A stretch of 43,663 bases of DNA from Eubacteriales bacterium. GTDB lineage: Bacteria; Bacillota; Clostridia; UBA1381. Below, one piece after another: positions 23,562 to 33,253 of this stretch; position 1 is the stretch's first letter, and every line of letters starts with the position of its first letter. The notes below the pieces were generated by a model. That model ran no database searches, had not been told where the DNA came from, and saw only the letters and a list, made by a program, of their open reading frames with translations. Made by a program: the position numbers and the translations under genes. The stretch spans positions 1 to 43,663 of the forward strand of contig JAHAZB010000122.1 in the NCBI GenBank assembly GCA_018384175.1, written 5' to 3'.

Positions 23562-25928
23562 ATGAAAAGAATTTTATCATTTATTTTATGCTTAACAATG
23601 ATTATGAGTTTTGCATCGGTTGTAAATGCGGAACACTATTCCAAATTTACCGATGCAAAACCTGATAGTTGGTACTACGAAGATGTGGATAATGCGGTAA
23701 GACTTGGTATTATCAACGGAAAAACCGAAACAACTTTTGCTCCTGATGATAATCTTACATATGCCGAAGCAATAAAGCTTGCAGCTTGTATGTATCAGCT
23801 TTATAAGGACGGAAGCGTGTACCTTGTATCAGGAGGAAAGCCTTGGTATCATACTTATGTTGATTATGCCAAAGACCACGGAATAATAACAGAAAACTTT
23901 TTCTATAAGGTTAGTAACGTTAATGAAAAGGCTACAAGAGCAGGATATATGGAAATATTCGCAAATGCCCTTCCCGATGAGGCTCTTAAAGGCATAAATA
24001 ATGTTCCTGATGGTTCTATTCCCGATGTTCCGATGGTTCACGAGAGTTCAATCAGTATATACAAGCTCTATCGTGCAGGAATTCTGACAGGTGTGGATGC
24101 CAATCACAACTGCAAGCCGGAGGATAACATCAAAAGATGTGAGGTTGCAGCAATCATCACAAGAATGATGGACGAAACAAAGCGTGTTAAGTTCAGTATG
24201 GGAACAACCTCCGAAGAACCTAAAACAGAGGAGCCCAAAACTGAAGAACCTAAAACCGAAGAACCAAAGCTTGAAATTCCAAAAGATGCAGAACCTGCTC
24301 CTGAAATCAAGGAAGAAGAATCTTCAACACAAAAGGCAGAAACAACTGATATGTATGAACCTTTTGAAATCGCAGTTCAGCCCCTGCAGATTGACGGAGC
24401 AGACGAGGGCGAAAATCTTAAATATACCGTAACTGCTACCGGAGGAAAAACTCCATATACATACGAATGGAGTGCACGGAGCCGGCATAATCAATGGTCT
24501 CCTCTGGAAAACGGCGAATACATTAAGGGCGCAAAAACAAAAACCCTTTCCGTAACCTTCAGCATGGACAATCCGCTCACAAGCCAGTTCCGTTGTAAGG
24601 TTACCGATGCTCTTGGTCAGGAAGTAATTTCGGATTATGCGACATTGCCTGAGCAAGCATTCATTTTCGCGCCAGAGGATGTCGTTAAATATAAGTCCGG
24701 TTATATTTTCACAGGAAGAGTTAATAAAGGTGCTTTAAGAGTCGGCGAAACAGTTTCGATGCATATGCCATCACGCGGCATTGAGGTTTTCGGCGTTGCT
24801 ACAAAAATCGAAATGTTCAAAAAATCCATTGATGAGGTAAAGGAAAACTATTATTGCGGAATCCTGATAGAAGAGCCGGAGAAAATTCCATATGATTCAT
24901 GGGTGGTTGAAAATCTTGGAGAAACACTGGCAAAAAGACTTGTAAACATGGGCAATTATGGCTTTAAGGCATGGATGCATATTACACCTGGCATATACTC
25001 CGCAGATATTGGAGATAAAACATATTTGCACGTCAACGTTTTCGGCGGTAAAGCTCCATACACATATGAATGGTATAAGAGCGAAAACTCAGGCGACTAT
25101 ACAGAACTTAAGAGCGATAACAAGTACAAAGTAGAGGAAGGCAAGGTAGAACTCCTTGTCGATGAAGCTGAGTTCTCAAAACGTATGACATATAAGTGTA
25201 TAGTAACCGATGCTACAGGCTTTACCAAAACAGCAAGTGATATGTATGTTGTTCCTAAAACAACACCGTATCTCGCATATCAGCCAAATACTGTCCGTGC
25301 AAACCATGGTGAAGAAGTTTCATTCTATGCTCGTACGAGAAACATCGATGCAACCTATCAGTGGTACATAAAAAATGACAACACAAACGGTTGGAAAAAA
25401 ATCGAGCCGACCGACACATGGGCAAAGGGTGCTACAACATCAACACTGAAAATACAGGTTGAGAAGGCTGATTTCATATGTCACTGTGAATACAAATGTG
25501 AAGTAACACAAGGAAGTTATAGCGTAAGTTCAAATGTGGCAAAGCTACTTCCTGAAAATGTTGTTATAACACAGCAACCGAAAAATGTGTCCGCAAAGCA
25601 CGCAGAAAAAGCGAAGTTTAAGGTAGTGGCAGAGGGTGCAAACGGACCGTTTACATATCAATGGCTGATACAGACTCCGGATAATGAAATCCCACTAAAG
25701 ATTACAGAAGCATTCCCATGGGCAGAGGGTTATTATACAGATACTCTTTTGGTGGCTGTTGATGAAAAGAAGCTTACATCTGATTACAAGTTCAGCTGTA
25801 TTGTAACAGACAAAAACGGCGTAAAGAGAATATCCGATGAAGCCTATGTTATTGTTACTTCCGATGCAAACGTAAAATTTGAGGAAAACAATTCCGACAA
25901 GTCGGATATTATAGTTATTAGGCCGTAA
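23562..25928 (+). CDS. SLH surface protein with EF-Tu-domain-2-like and Ig-like modules
   Basis: A 788-residue secreted protein. Order: signal peptide (1-23); three SLH repeats (about 28-200; DSWYYEDVDNAVRLGIINGK, GIITENFFYK, YRAGILTGVDANHN); an EEPKT linker repeated four times; an Ig-like domain (269-361); a module at about 366-438 that follows EF-Tu domain 2 (FTGRVNKGALRVGETVSM, then KIEMFKKSIDEVKENYYCGI); and three more Ig-like domains (about 478-562, 565-662, 668-765; each with a PYTYEW/TYQW core and YKC strand). SLH repeats should anchor it to wall polymer. No GTPase domain is present, so the EF-Tu-like part is likely a binding barrel. It sits 14 bases after the YdjH-like gene with GGGAGGG. 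Confidence 0.82.
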   Translation: MKRILSFILCLTMIMSFASVVNAEHYSKFTDAKPDSWYYEDVDNAVRLGIINGKTETTFAPDDNLTYAEAIKLAACMYQLYKDGSVYLVSGGKPWYHTYVDYAKDHGIITENFFYKVSNVNEKATRAGYMEIFANALPDEALKGINNVPDGSIPDVPMVHESSISIYKLYRAGILTGVDANHNCKPEDNIKRCEVAAIITRMMDETKRVKFSMGTTSEEPKTEEPKTEEPKTEEPKLEIPKDAEPAPEIKEEESSTQKAETTDMYEPFEIAVQPLQIDGADEGENLKYTVTATGGKTPYTYEWSARSRHNQWSPLENGEYIKGAKTKTLSVTFSMDNPLTSQFRCKVTDALGQEVISDYATLPEQAFIFAPEDVVKYKSGYIFTGRVNKGALRVGETVSMHMPSRGIEVFGVATKIEMFKKSIDEVKENYYCGILIEEPEKIPYDSWVVENLGETLAKRLVNMGNYGFKAWMHITPGIYSADIGDKTYLHVNVFGGKAPYTYEWYKSENSGDYTELKSDNKYKVEEGKVELLVDEAEFSKRMTYKCIVTDATGFTKTASDMYVVPKTTPYLAYQPNTVRANHGEEVSFYARTRNIDATYQWYIKNDNTNGWKKIEPTDTWAKGATTSTLKIQVEKADFICHCEYKCEVTQGSYSVSSNVAKLLPENVVITQQPKNVSAKHAEKAKFKVVAEGANGPFTYQWLIQTPDNEIPLKITEAFPWAEGYYTDTLLVAVDEKKLTSDYKFSCIVTDKNGVKRISDEAYVIVTSDANVKFEENNSDKSDIIVIRP

Positions 25929-25967
25929 ATAATAAATAATATAAAATAAAGAAAAGAGGTAAAAATT

Positions 25968-27560
25968 ATGAAAAAAGTATTATCAGTAATCCTTGCACTT
26001 ATGATGAGTGCATCCACATTGACAGCGGTATATGCAGCCGAAGGCGACGGAAAGAAAGACGTTGGACCGCATGAACACCAGCTTATGAAAATGGCGAATA
26101 TGAACAGCCATTATGAAGAATGTCAGGTATGCTTTGAACTCTTCAATGTTGGCGAACACACCTTCAACGACGGTAAATGTACCGTTTGCGGACACCCTGT
26201 AATGATAAATCCTTTTGAGGATGTAAAAAAAGATGCGTGGTATCATGATGAAATTGTAGAAGCTGTTTATACGGGAATTATTAACGGTAAAAGTGAAACA
26301 ATCTTTGCTCCAGATGATCTTCTCACATACGCAGAGGCTGTAAAGCTTGCGGCTTGTATGAGTCAGGTTTACCTAAATGGTAATGTTACTCTTACATCCG
26401 GCAAGCCGTGGTATCAACCTTATGCGGACTATTGCAGAATCAACAATATAACAACAAGGAATTATGACTATAACCAGAATGCAACAAGAGCAGGATATAT
26501 AGAAATCTTTGCAAATGCTCTTCCTGACAGTGCTTTTGAGGATATAAACAACATCCCTGACGGAAGCATCTTAGATGTTAAGGATAATGCCCCTTATGCA
26601 ATCTATGTATACAAAATGTATCGTGCAGGAATACTCACCGGCGTTGATGCACTTCACAATTGCAGGCCTGAGGATAATATCAAGCGCAGCGAGGTTGCGG
26701 CTATTATTTCTCGTATGATGAATGATGATAAGAGAATTGAATTTGATATGCCGGGCACCTCGGGCGACGAAGAACCTAAAGAAGAACCCAAAACAGAGGA
26801 ACCAAAGGAAGAACCTAAAACAGAGGAGCCGGGAAAAGATAATCAAAAAACAGATAGCTTAGATGACCCCGCCAAAAAAGATAATACCCAAGACGAACCG
26901 ATAAATACACCTACCAAACCTGTTGACGGTGGACAGCAATTAGTTCCGGATACAGAGCTTACCATCCTCAAACAGCCTGAAAGCTTTGAGGCAGATGAAT
27001 ATGGTATAAAATATGAAGCTGAGGTTCAGGTATATGGCGGCAAAGCGCCTTACAGCTATCAGTGGTTCTACTATACAGGTTCCAGAAACAATACTGACAA
27101 AATTGAAAACGGCGATTATGTAAAGGATGTAACAAGCGACGCATTAGTTCTTTCTGTTGAAAAAGAAAATACACTTCTCGGCAGGAAAATTTATTGCGAA
27201 ATAACTGACAGCGAAGGAACAACAGTAACAACAGATAAAATCAAGGTTTACGGTCCGTTCTCCATGTCTGTTGATGAATCGCTCAACGATGATTCAGGTA
27301 AAAACGTTCTCACAGGCAGAGTGGCAGACGGTATTCTTAAAAAAGGCGAAAAGGTTTCTGTTATTCGAGACGGTAAGGTTATCGCAATAGGTGTGGCAGA
27401 AGATTTTCAGATGTTTGGTAAATCTTTGGATGAAATAGCCAAAGGCGATAACGTCGAAATCGTATTTAACAGAGAAAACGGTGTCAGACCGACGAGTGGC
27501 GATATTGTAGTAAAATATCAGCCTACACACGTTTTGGACACAAGCGATATTGTAAACTGA
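25968..27560 (+). CDS. SLH surface protein with EF-Tu-domain-2-like module (paralogue)
   Basis: A 530-residue secreted paralogue of the preceding gene. Order: signal peptide (1-24); a small metal-binding Cys/His region (36-76; HYEECQVC and KCTVCGH); three SLH repeats (about 82-252; AWYHDEIVEAVYTGIINGK and RAGILTGVDALHN); an EEPK linker; one Ig-like domain (330-425); and the EF-Tu-domain-2-like module at the end (about 428-505; NVLTGRVADGILKKGEKVSV, then MFGKSLDEIAKGDNVEIVF). The last block is strikingly close to EF-Tu MF-K-x-LDE-x-x-x-GDNV. Compared with the first paralogue it has lost or never had the other Ig-like domains. GAGG site, 39 bases after its paralogue. Confidence 0.82.
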   Translation: MKKVLSVILALMMSASTLTAVYAAEGDGKKDVGPHEHQLMKMANMNSHYEECQVCFELFNVGEHTFNDGKCTVCGHPVMINPFEDVKKDAWYHDEIVEAVYTGIINGKSETIFAPDDLLTYAEAVKLAACMSQVYLNGNVTLTSGKPWYQPYADYCRINNITTRNYDYNQNATRAGYIEIFANALPDSAFEDINNIPDGSILDVKDNAPYAIYVYKMYRAGILTGVDALHNCRPEDNIKRSEVAAIISRMMNDDKRIEFDMPGTSGDEEPKEEPKTEEPKEEPKTEEPGKDNQKTDSLDDPAKKDNTQDEPINTPTKPVDGGQQLVPDTELTILKQPESFEADEYGIKYEAEVQVYGGKAPYSYQWFYYTGSRNNTDKIENGDYVKDVTSDALVLSVEKENTLLGRKIYCEITDSEGTTVTTDKIKVYGPFSMSVDESLNDDSGKNVLTGRVADGILKKGEKVSVIRDGKVIAIGVAEDFQMFGKSLDEIAKGDNVEIVFNRENGVRPTSGDIVVKYQPTHVLDTSDIVN

Positions 27561-27604
27561 GTTGTTAATTAAATTTAACATAAATTTATAAGGAGGCAAA
27601 GATT

Positions 27605-28495
27605 ATGGGATTAGGCGATTTCTTTAGAAACATTTTCGGCAAAAAGACTTGTGCTTTTTGCGGAGGCGAGTGTGGAATGTTAAATCGTACCAAAATTAAG
27701 GGGGATGAGTATATCTGCGGTAAGTGCGATGATATGTGTTCATTCCATATCCAAAAGTACAGATTCACCAAGGATGAATTAAGAGGTCATATGGAGTATA
27801 TGAAACGCTCTGACAGAATTTACAAAGAAGTAATTCTACCGAATGTCCAAAAGCACGAGTGTTATCCGTCTGCAACAAGCCGACAAGGCATTGAATTTTT
27901 CGATGATTTCGGAATGTTCCGCATCATAGATGGTTCAAAGGACAACAAGGAACAGTATCCAAAAGAATTATTCCGCTATGACCAGGTGGCAAGCTATGAG
28001 CCGTATATCGAGGAATCAGAAGAAACTGATGAAAACGGAAAAACCAAAAAAGTGTTTGGCGAGGGCGGTATCAAAATCACTTTAGTTGGCGGCAGAGATG
28101 ACATAACTACTATGAGAAAAGGACTTCGTGCTCATCCTTACATAACCGAAGAAATTACCGTTTGCTTTGCAACAAATGACAGAGAAAAGGAAAATTATCT
28201 TAAATATGCAGAAAATGCAATCCATCATTTCAACTATATCTTCGGTGTAAACGATGATCAAAAAGGCTTGTTCAGCTTTGGTATGTCAACAAAAGAAAAG
28301 CGTGATCTCATGGGAACTGTTGCATTTGCAAAAACGGCGATTGACGCAGTAAAGATTGCAAAAGACGGCGGAGAAATGTCTGAAGAAAAGAAAGCCGAAA
28401 TTCAGGCAAATATGAACGCTATGGAAGATGCCAATACAGGCGGTCTTGCAGAATACACTCGTCGTGCTGACGCAGCAGAAGCAAAAATAAACTAA
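27605..28495 (+). CDS. DUF4428-domain protein
   Basis: A 296-residue cytoplasmic protein. The first 50 residues are a DUF4428 zinc ribbon: CAFCGGECGMLNR, then YICGKCDDMC. The middle (about 80-215) is a beta-rich domain (FFDDFGMFRIIDGS, then GGIKITLVGG) of a kind often found with such ribbons, and the end is helical and Ala/Glu-rich. No enzyme motif is visible. DUF4428 proteins are frequent near membrane-stress genes in Clostridia, and zinc ribbons recur in four proteins of this operon. AGGAGG site. Confidence 0.82.
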   Translation: MGLGDFFRNIFGKKTCAFCGGECGMLNRTKIKGDEYICGKCDDMCSFHIQKYRFTKDELRGHMEYMKRSDRIYKEVILPNVQKHECYPSATSRQGIEFFDDFGMFRIIDGSKDNKEQYPKELFRYDQVASYEPYIEESEETDENGKTKKVFGEGGIKITLVGGRDDITTMRKGLRAHPYITEEITVCFATNDREKENYLKYAENAIHHFNYIFGVNDDQKGLFSFGMSTKEKRDLMGTVAFAKTAIDAVKIAKDGGEMSEEKKAEIQANMNAMEDANTGGLAEYTRRADAAEAKIN

Positions 28496-28514
28496 ATGTT
28501 GGAGGCATTATGTT

Positions 28515-29045
28515 ATGAAGAAGTTAGTATCAATTATTCTGGCAGGCTTGATGGTTTTGTCCTTAGCTGCTTGCGGAGGCGGTGGAAACACTGTAACTCT
28601 TACACAGGTTTGTGATAGTGATGAAACTATGAGCGCAACAGTTACAGTTGGTTATAAAGACGGAACTACTCCTTCTGAAACAGATACAGATGAGGCAGAG
28701 CTTATAAACGAAGAAAAGAACTTTTCTATGGAATTTTATATGTTCTTTGATGATAGCTACGAAAGCTATAAGTGGGCTGCATCAGAGAGCGGTGAAGGCT
28801 ACAAAGAAGTTAAGTATTCAGGCTATGAAGGATATATGCAGCTTTACGATGAATTTGAATATGAAGTTTGCTTGAAGCTTGCAGATGAAGGTGATTATCA
28901 GGCATACCTGTTTGCTTATGTAGCACCCGGATCAGATCTTATCGACACAGAAACAACAGATATAGAAGCAATTTTCAATCAGCAGGAAGTTCAGGATATC
29001 CTGAATTCTGTTAAATACAAAGGCACAGAAAACAGTTCTAAATAA
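28515..29045 (+). CDS. lipoprotein, unknown function
   Basis: A 176-residue protein with a lipoprotein signal peptide (MKKLVSIILAGLMVLSLAAC; lipobox LAAC, Cys20). The mature part is acidic and beta-rich, with no motif I recognise. It is followed 17 bases later by a second small lipoprotein of similar style, so they may be diverged copies. GGAGG site. Expected on the outer face of the membrane as part of the same operon. Confidence 0.8.
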   Translation: MKKLVSIILAGLMVLSLAACGGGGNTVTLTQVCDSDETMSATVTVGYKDGTTPSETDTDEAELINEEKNFSMEFYMFFDDSYESYKWAASESGEGYKEVKYSGYEGYMQLYDEFEYEVCLKLADEGDYQAYLFAYVAPGSDLIDTETTDIEAIFNQQEVQDILNSVKYKGTENSSK

Positions 29046-29062
29046 AACGGAGGTAAATTAAA

Positions 29063-29674
29063 ATGAAAAAATTATTAGCTTTATTATTAGCAGGAATTAT
29101 GGTTTTTGCACTTGTTGGTTGTAACAATGCAGAAGTTTCAGACGACACAGACAATTCAGGATATTCGGAAGGACTTGATGAAGCCGAAGATGTAGTAGAG
29201 AAAATCAATATGACCTACGGCGATGACGAAACAAAGATTACACTCTATAAGCCTGAAGGCGCATTCTTTTCAGTTGATGCAGAGGATGCTGAAGATGCAG
29301 GCGACATTGTAATTATGCTTGCTGACGATTATTCATGGGATGCAGAAATTATGGGATATAAGCATTTTGAAGGAATCAGCAGTAACGTGCCACTTGTAGA
29401 GTATTATTTTGATGGAGCAACATCGGATGATTACACATTCTATGAACAGGAAATGGCTGACCTTGGCATTGAATATGAAGGAAAGCCTGTAAAACTCATC
29501 AGATACACCTACAAAGAAGTTGATGACGAAGAAGAATACAAAGAATGTTTTGTAGGCTTTGAATACAAAGGCACAGAAGACAGCGGTCTTTTGGGTCTGA
29601 AAATTACTCCTTCTGATGAAGAGCTTTCAGATGACTACATAAAAGATTTGTTCACACAGATTTTTGTTTCTTAA
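29063..29674 (+). CDS. lipoprotein, unknown function
   Basis: A 203-residue protein with a lipoprotein signal peptide (MKKLLALLLAGIMVFALVGC; lipobox LVGC, Cys20). The mature part is very acidic (many Asp/Glu pairs) and ends in a FVGFEYKGTEDSG strand that recalls the YKGTE of its neighbour. Family unknown. GGAGG site. After it comes a 116-base gap holding two hairpins, the largest break inside the operon. Confidence 0.8.
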   Translation: MKKLLALLLAGIMVFALVGCNNAEVSDDTDNSGYSEGLDEAEDVVEKINMTYGDDETKITLYKPEGAFFSVDAEDAEDAGDIVIMLADDYSWDAEIMGYKHFEGISSNVPLVEYYFDGATSDDYTFYEQEMADLGIEYEGKPVKLIRYTYKEVDDEEEYKECFVGFEYKGTEDSGLLGLKITPSDEELSDDYIKDLFTQIFVS

Positions 29675-29691
29675 AAGACTTAAAATGTGCG

Positions 29692-29757
29692 GAAGGGAAC
29701 CACAGTGTTCCCTTCTTCTCAAAACCCTTCAACCTTTGTTGGAAGGGCTTTGAGAAG
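29692..29757. other. double hairpin within the operon
   Basis: GAAGGGAAC/GTTCCCTTC (29692-29700 and 29707-29715) is followed at once by a longer stem, CTTCTCAAA..CCCTTC against GAAGGG..TTTGAGAAG (29715-29757). No T-run follows, so simple termination is unlikely. It may stabilise or divide the mRNA, or act as an attenuator. Confidence 0.5.
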
Positions 29758-29790
29758 AAGAATTTCTTCACGAGAAAGGAGGACATTTTT

Positions 29791-31323
29791 ATGATGAAAA
29801 AAACAGTAGGTATAGGATTGGCGGTTTGTATTATGCTTTCTCTTTGTTCCTGCCAAAAAACGCCGAATACTATTGTTAATGAAGCTCCCAAAGAGGATAT
29901 CTCCTTCATTTCGGTAATGCTTGGAGATAAAAACATCGAAGAATGGAATGAAAATAAAGTAATTTGTAATGTAACATGGGACAAACTGAAGCTTTCCGAA
30001 GATGATGAAAAGAAGTTCCCGGAGCTTAAAAAGACATTTGATAAGCTTAACGATGAAGCATTGAAAGATGCAAAAGCATTGATGTATGAACTATCGGGAG
30101 CGGCTAAGGATTTAGCGGGTGATGAATATAATCCTCTTTATCTTGAGGGAGAGTCAAAAGTATATCTGCAAAGAGCAGACACAAAGATTATAAGCTATTT
30201 AGAGGATGTATTCGTACATTTCGGCGGCGCACATCCCGATTATCATTACATAACCTCCAATTTCAATCCTGAGACAGGAGAAAAACTTGTATTGACCGAT
30301 GTCATGAAAAGCTTAAAGGGCTTGCCTGATATTCTGGAGGGAGAACTGAGTACCAAATACGATTATCTGAATTTCGGCGAGAATCAGTTATGGACGATTT
30401 TCAAAGAGTATTCTCCGGAAGATTATAATTGGACACTTGATTATCAGGGTATTACATTCTGGTTCAGTCCTTATGATATAGCCGCTTATGCTGTAGGACC
30501 TCTTTCGGTAAAAATTTATTTTGATGAAGAACCCTATATTTTCAATGAAGAATATACAAAAGCGCCTTCCGAAAACTTTTGCTTGATGCTTCCAATGCGT
30601 CAAAAGATTGATTTTGACCTGAGCTTAAATGATGATAAAAAGGATTGCATTGAAGTAGATACAATGCCGGATCAATATGGCTCGTACAATATGCTGTCGG
30701 TTACGGTGAATGGGGAAACCTTTACCGATGAAATCAATTATGCCTACGATTTTGATGTCTATTTAGCACATATCGGCGATAAAAATTATATTTATTCCGA
30801 TTCGTTCTCGGACAATGACTACCATATGTTCTGTACCTGGGACATAAATGGCGATATTCCAAAAATGACACAGGAACTTTATGGTACCGAAGTTGATTAT
30901 GAGTATATAGAGGAAGGCTTTGAAGATGGTACAGTGTATAAGCAAGCCTTTAATAATTCTAAATTTTTAAGGCTTGAAACAAGGTTTGAAATATTGGGAA
31001 CCCGTGGAGCTACAGCAACCTATAAACTAAGTGATAAAGACGGAAAACCAGAAATGACAGATAAAGCCTACACCTTTAATTACGGTCATGATGTAAAAAC
31101 AGCAATACCTCTTGAAGCAGAGCTTCTGCCTGAAATGGAAAAAACAGAGCTTCCTATTGGCACATCACTCACACCATATCAGACAGACGGAAAAACTTTC
31201 GTTGATTTAAAGACAGAAAATGGCTCTGTTGTAAGGCTTAATATTGATGTTTCCGATTGGCCGAGAAAAGTAAACGGTATTCCTGAAGATGAATGCTTTG
31301 AAGAATTATTATATGCGGGGTGA
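29791..31323 (+). CDS. RsiV/DUF3298-like lipoprotein
   Basis: A 510-residue lipoprotein (lipobox LCSC near residue 20). The first half carries a DUF4163/DUF3298-type domain as in RsiV and PdaC: FGGAHPDYHYITSNFNPETG, then LTDVMK and a WFSPYDIAAYAVGPLSVKI strand. In RsiV this part binds lysozyme and controls sigma-V; here no sigma factor gene is near, so the protein may be a ligand binder in wall sensing. The second half is a beta domain with no clear family. Two ATGs in tandem follow an AGGAGG site; the first is used. Its stop is five bases before the next lipoprotein. Confidence 0.8.
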   Translation: MMKKTVGIGLAVCIMLSLCSCQKTPNTIVNEAPKEDISFISVMLGDKNIEEWNENKVICNVTWDKLKLSEDDEKKFPELKKTFDKLNDEALKDAKALMYELSGAAKDLAGDEYNPLYLEGESKVYLQRADTKIISYLEDVFVHFGGAHPDYHYITSNFNPETGEKLVLTDVMKSLKGLPDILEGELSTKYDYLNFGENQLWTIFKEYSPEDYNWTLDYQGITFWFSPYDIAAYAVGPLSVKIYFDEEPYIFNEEYTKAPSENFCLMLPMRQKIDFDLSLNDDKKDCIEVDTMPDQYGSYNMLSVTVNGETFTDEINYAYDFDVYLAHIGDKNYIYSDSFSDNDYHMFCTWDINGDIPKMTQELYGTEVDYEYIEEGFEDGTVYKQAFNNSKFLRLETRFEILGTRGATATYKLSDKDGKPEMTDKAYTFNYGHDVKTAIPLEAELLPEMEKTELPIGTSLTPYQTDGKTFVDLKTENGSVVRLNIDVSDWPRKVNGIPEDECFEELLYAG

Positions 31324-31327
31324 TTTT

Positions 31328-31918
31328 ATGAGGATGGTGAAAAATATTATGAAGCTTATGGCTCTCTTCACAGCAATTGCATCTTTATTCGGTTGCGTAC
31401 CACAAAAACCACAAGTGCCTGACAAAACAGGTATGGTGTATAAGGATTCGGATTACAGAAGTATATATGCAAATGTTTTTGATTTTGATTCATATGACGG
31501 TCAGCCGATGTTTGCTGTAGCATTTTTAGGATATGGTGACAGAATGGAGTTTCGTCATAGATATATTGAAGAAATTTTTGCTGACTTGGATGATTCTGCC
31601 ATTGAGCAGATTGGACACATTGATTACGAGGGCGATGAATGGTATTTGATTGTGCCGAGATATAAAGAGGATGTTGATATAACAAATCTTGATACAGGCG
31701 AAGTACACACCATATATAACGGCGAAGCATTTACCGTTAAATGTAACTTATCTGATTTGCATTCAAATATTGAAATCAGTACAGAGAAAAATTTAAGCGG
31801 ACATAAATTCTCACCTCAAATTGGTGGAGACGGAAAGCTTTTAGAAAACCCCGATGTGTGGGATATAACAGATTATGGAGTAATGGATGAAAATTTATAT
31901 GTTCAGGAAGGAGAATAA
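31328..31918 (+). CDS. lipoprotein, unknown function
   Basis: A 196-residue protein. Its signal peptide ends in a lipobox (LFGC), giving a lipid-anchored protein. The mature part has no motif I know. The start at 31328 follows GGGGTGA; a start inside the previous gene at 31289 lacks a ribosome site. It is three bases ahead of the SPFH gene, so translation is likely coupled. Confidence 0.75.
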   Translation: MRMVKNIMKLMALFTAIASLFGCVPQKPQVPDKTGMVYKDSDYRSIYANVFDFDSYDGQPMFAVAFLGYGDRMEFRHRYIEEIFADLDDSAIEQIGHIDYEGDEWYLIVPRYKEDVDITNLDTGEVHTIYNGEAFTVKCNLSDLHSNIEISTEKNLSGHKFSPQIGGDGKLLENPDVWDITDYGVMDENLYVQEGE

Positions 31919-31921
31919 ATT

Positions 31922-33241
31922 ATGGGATTATTAAAAGCAGGAATTGGAGCATTAGGTGGAGTTTTAGCAGACTCCTGGAGAGATTATTTTTACTGTGAGA
32001 GTTTAGACGCCGACACACTCGTTGTTAAGGGTGAGAAAAAAGCAGGCGGTCGCTCCTCTAACAAAAAAGGAACCGACAATATTATTTCAAACGGCTCCAT
32101 CATCAATGTCAATGACGGACAATGTATGATGATTGTAGAATCAGGCAAGGTAGTAGAATTATGTGCAGAGCCGGGCGAATTCGTGTATGACACAGGCACA
32201 GAGCCAAGCCTTTTCTATGGTGGACTTGGTGAAAACATCAAAAAGAGCTTTGCAGAGGTTGGTAAGCGTTTCACCTTTGGCGGTGAGCCTGCAAAAGACC
32301 AGAGAGTTTACTATTTCAACACAAAGGAAATTATGGGAAACAAGTATGGCACTCCTTCTCCTATTCCGTTCAGAATTATGGATCAGGCTATTGGATTACC
32401 TCTTGATATTAAAATCCGTTGTCATGGCGAATACTCTTACAAAATTACAAACCCGATGCTTTTCTACACCAATGTATGTGCAAATGTAGAAAACGCATTT
32501 ACCCGTGATGAAATTGACGGACAGTTAAAGTCAGAGCTTTTAACCGCACTTCAACCTGCAATGTTTAAGATTTCGCAGAACAACATTTATTACGGCGCAA
32601 TTCCTGCATATACAATGCAGCTTGCAGATGAACTAAATGAACTTTTATCTTCCAAGTGGAGAGACAGACGTGGCGTTGAAATCGTCGAGTTTGGCGTATC
32701 TTCCGTTAATGCAACAGAAGAAGATGAAGCAAGAATCACCGAGTACCAAAGAAGCACTGCTATGGGCAGAGATGCCAATATGCTCCGTGGTCATATGGCA
32801 GGTGCAACTGCTCAGGCTATGAATACTGCTGCCGCAAATGAAAATGGCGCAATGGCAGGCTTTATGGGTATGGGTATGGCAGGAAATATGATGGGCTCAA
32901 TGGCTAACTTTATGCAGGGTGCAGATACTACTCAGAACACAATGGTTAATCAGCAGGTAGGCGGAGCAGCTCAGGGCGGATGGAAATGTGAGTGTGGAGC
33001 AGATAATACAGGCAAGTTCTGCCAAAACTGTGGAAAACCTCAGCCTGCACCATCCGGTTGGACTTGTACTTGCGGCACAGTAAATCAGGGTAAATTCTGT
33101 CAAAACTGCGGAAGTAAGAAGCCTGAAGGAGCTCCTTTATATAAGTGCGACAAATGCGGCTGGACTCCTGAAGATCCTCAGAATCCGCCAAAATTCTGCC
33201 CTGAATGCGGCGATGTTTTTGACGAAAATGACGCTAAATAA
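31922..33241 (+). CDS. YdjI-like SPFH protein with zinc ribbons
   Basis: A 439-residue protein of the YdjI group. The SPFH/band-7 domain covers about residues 40-290 (NVNDGQCMMIVESGKVVELC, then EIVEFGVSSVNATEEDEARI). A Met/Ala/Gly-rich linker follows, then three zinc ribbons (CECGADNTGKFCQNCG, CTCGTVNQGKFCQNCG and CDKCGW..FCPECG). In B. subtilis the SPFH protein YdjI brings PspA to the membrane. No PspA gene is found in the window, so its partner may be elsewhere or be replaced by other proteins of this operon. No ribosome site is better than the GGAG in the overlap region. Confidence 0.88.
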   Translation: MGLLKAGIGALGGVLADSWRDYFYCESLDADTLVVKGEKKAGGRSSNKKGTDNIISNGSIINVNDGQCMMIVESGKVVELCAEPGEFVYDTGTEPSLFYGGLGENIKKSFAEVGKRFTFGGEPAKDQRVYYFNTKEIMGNKYGTPSPIPFRIMDQAIGLPLDIKIRCHGEYSYKITNPMLFYTNVCANVENAFTRDEIDGQLKSELLTALQPAMFKISQNNIYYGAIPAYTMQLADELNELLSSKWRDRRGVEIVEFGVSSVNATEEDEARITEYQRSTAMGRDANMLRGHMAGATAQAMNTAAANENGAMAGFMGMGMAGNMMGSMANFMQGADTTQNTMVNQQVGGAAQGGWKCECGADNTGKFCQNCGKPQPAPSGWTCTCGTVNQGKFCQNCGSKKPEGAPLYKCDKCGWTPEDPQNPPKFCPECGDVFDENDAK

Positions 33242-33253
33242 GGAGCTGGTATT

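Noticed and set aside
24220..24275. Short tandem repeat in DNA
   Set aside because: It is the coding sequence of the EEPKT linker in the SLH protein, not an independent repeat element.
29791..31323. Anti-sigma factor RsiV proper
   Set aside because: It is a lipoprotein without the cytoplasmic anti-sigma segment, and no sigma factor gene adjoins it.
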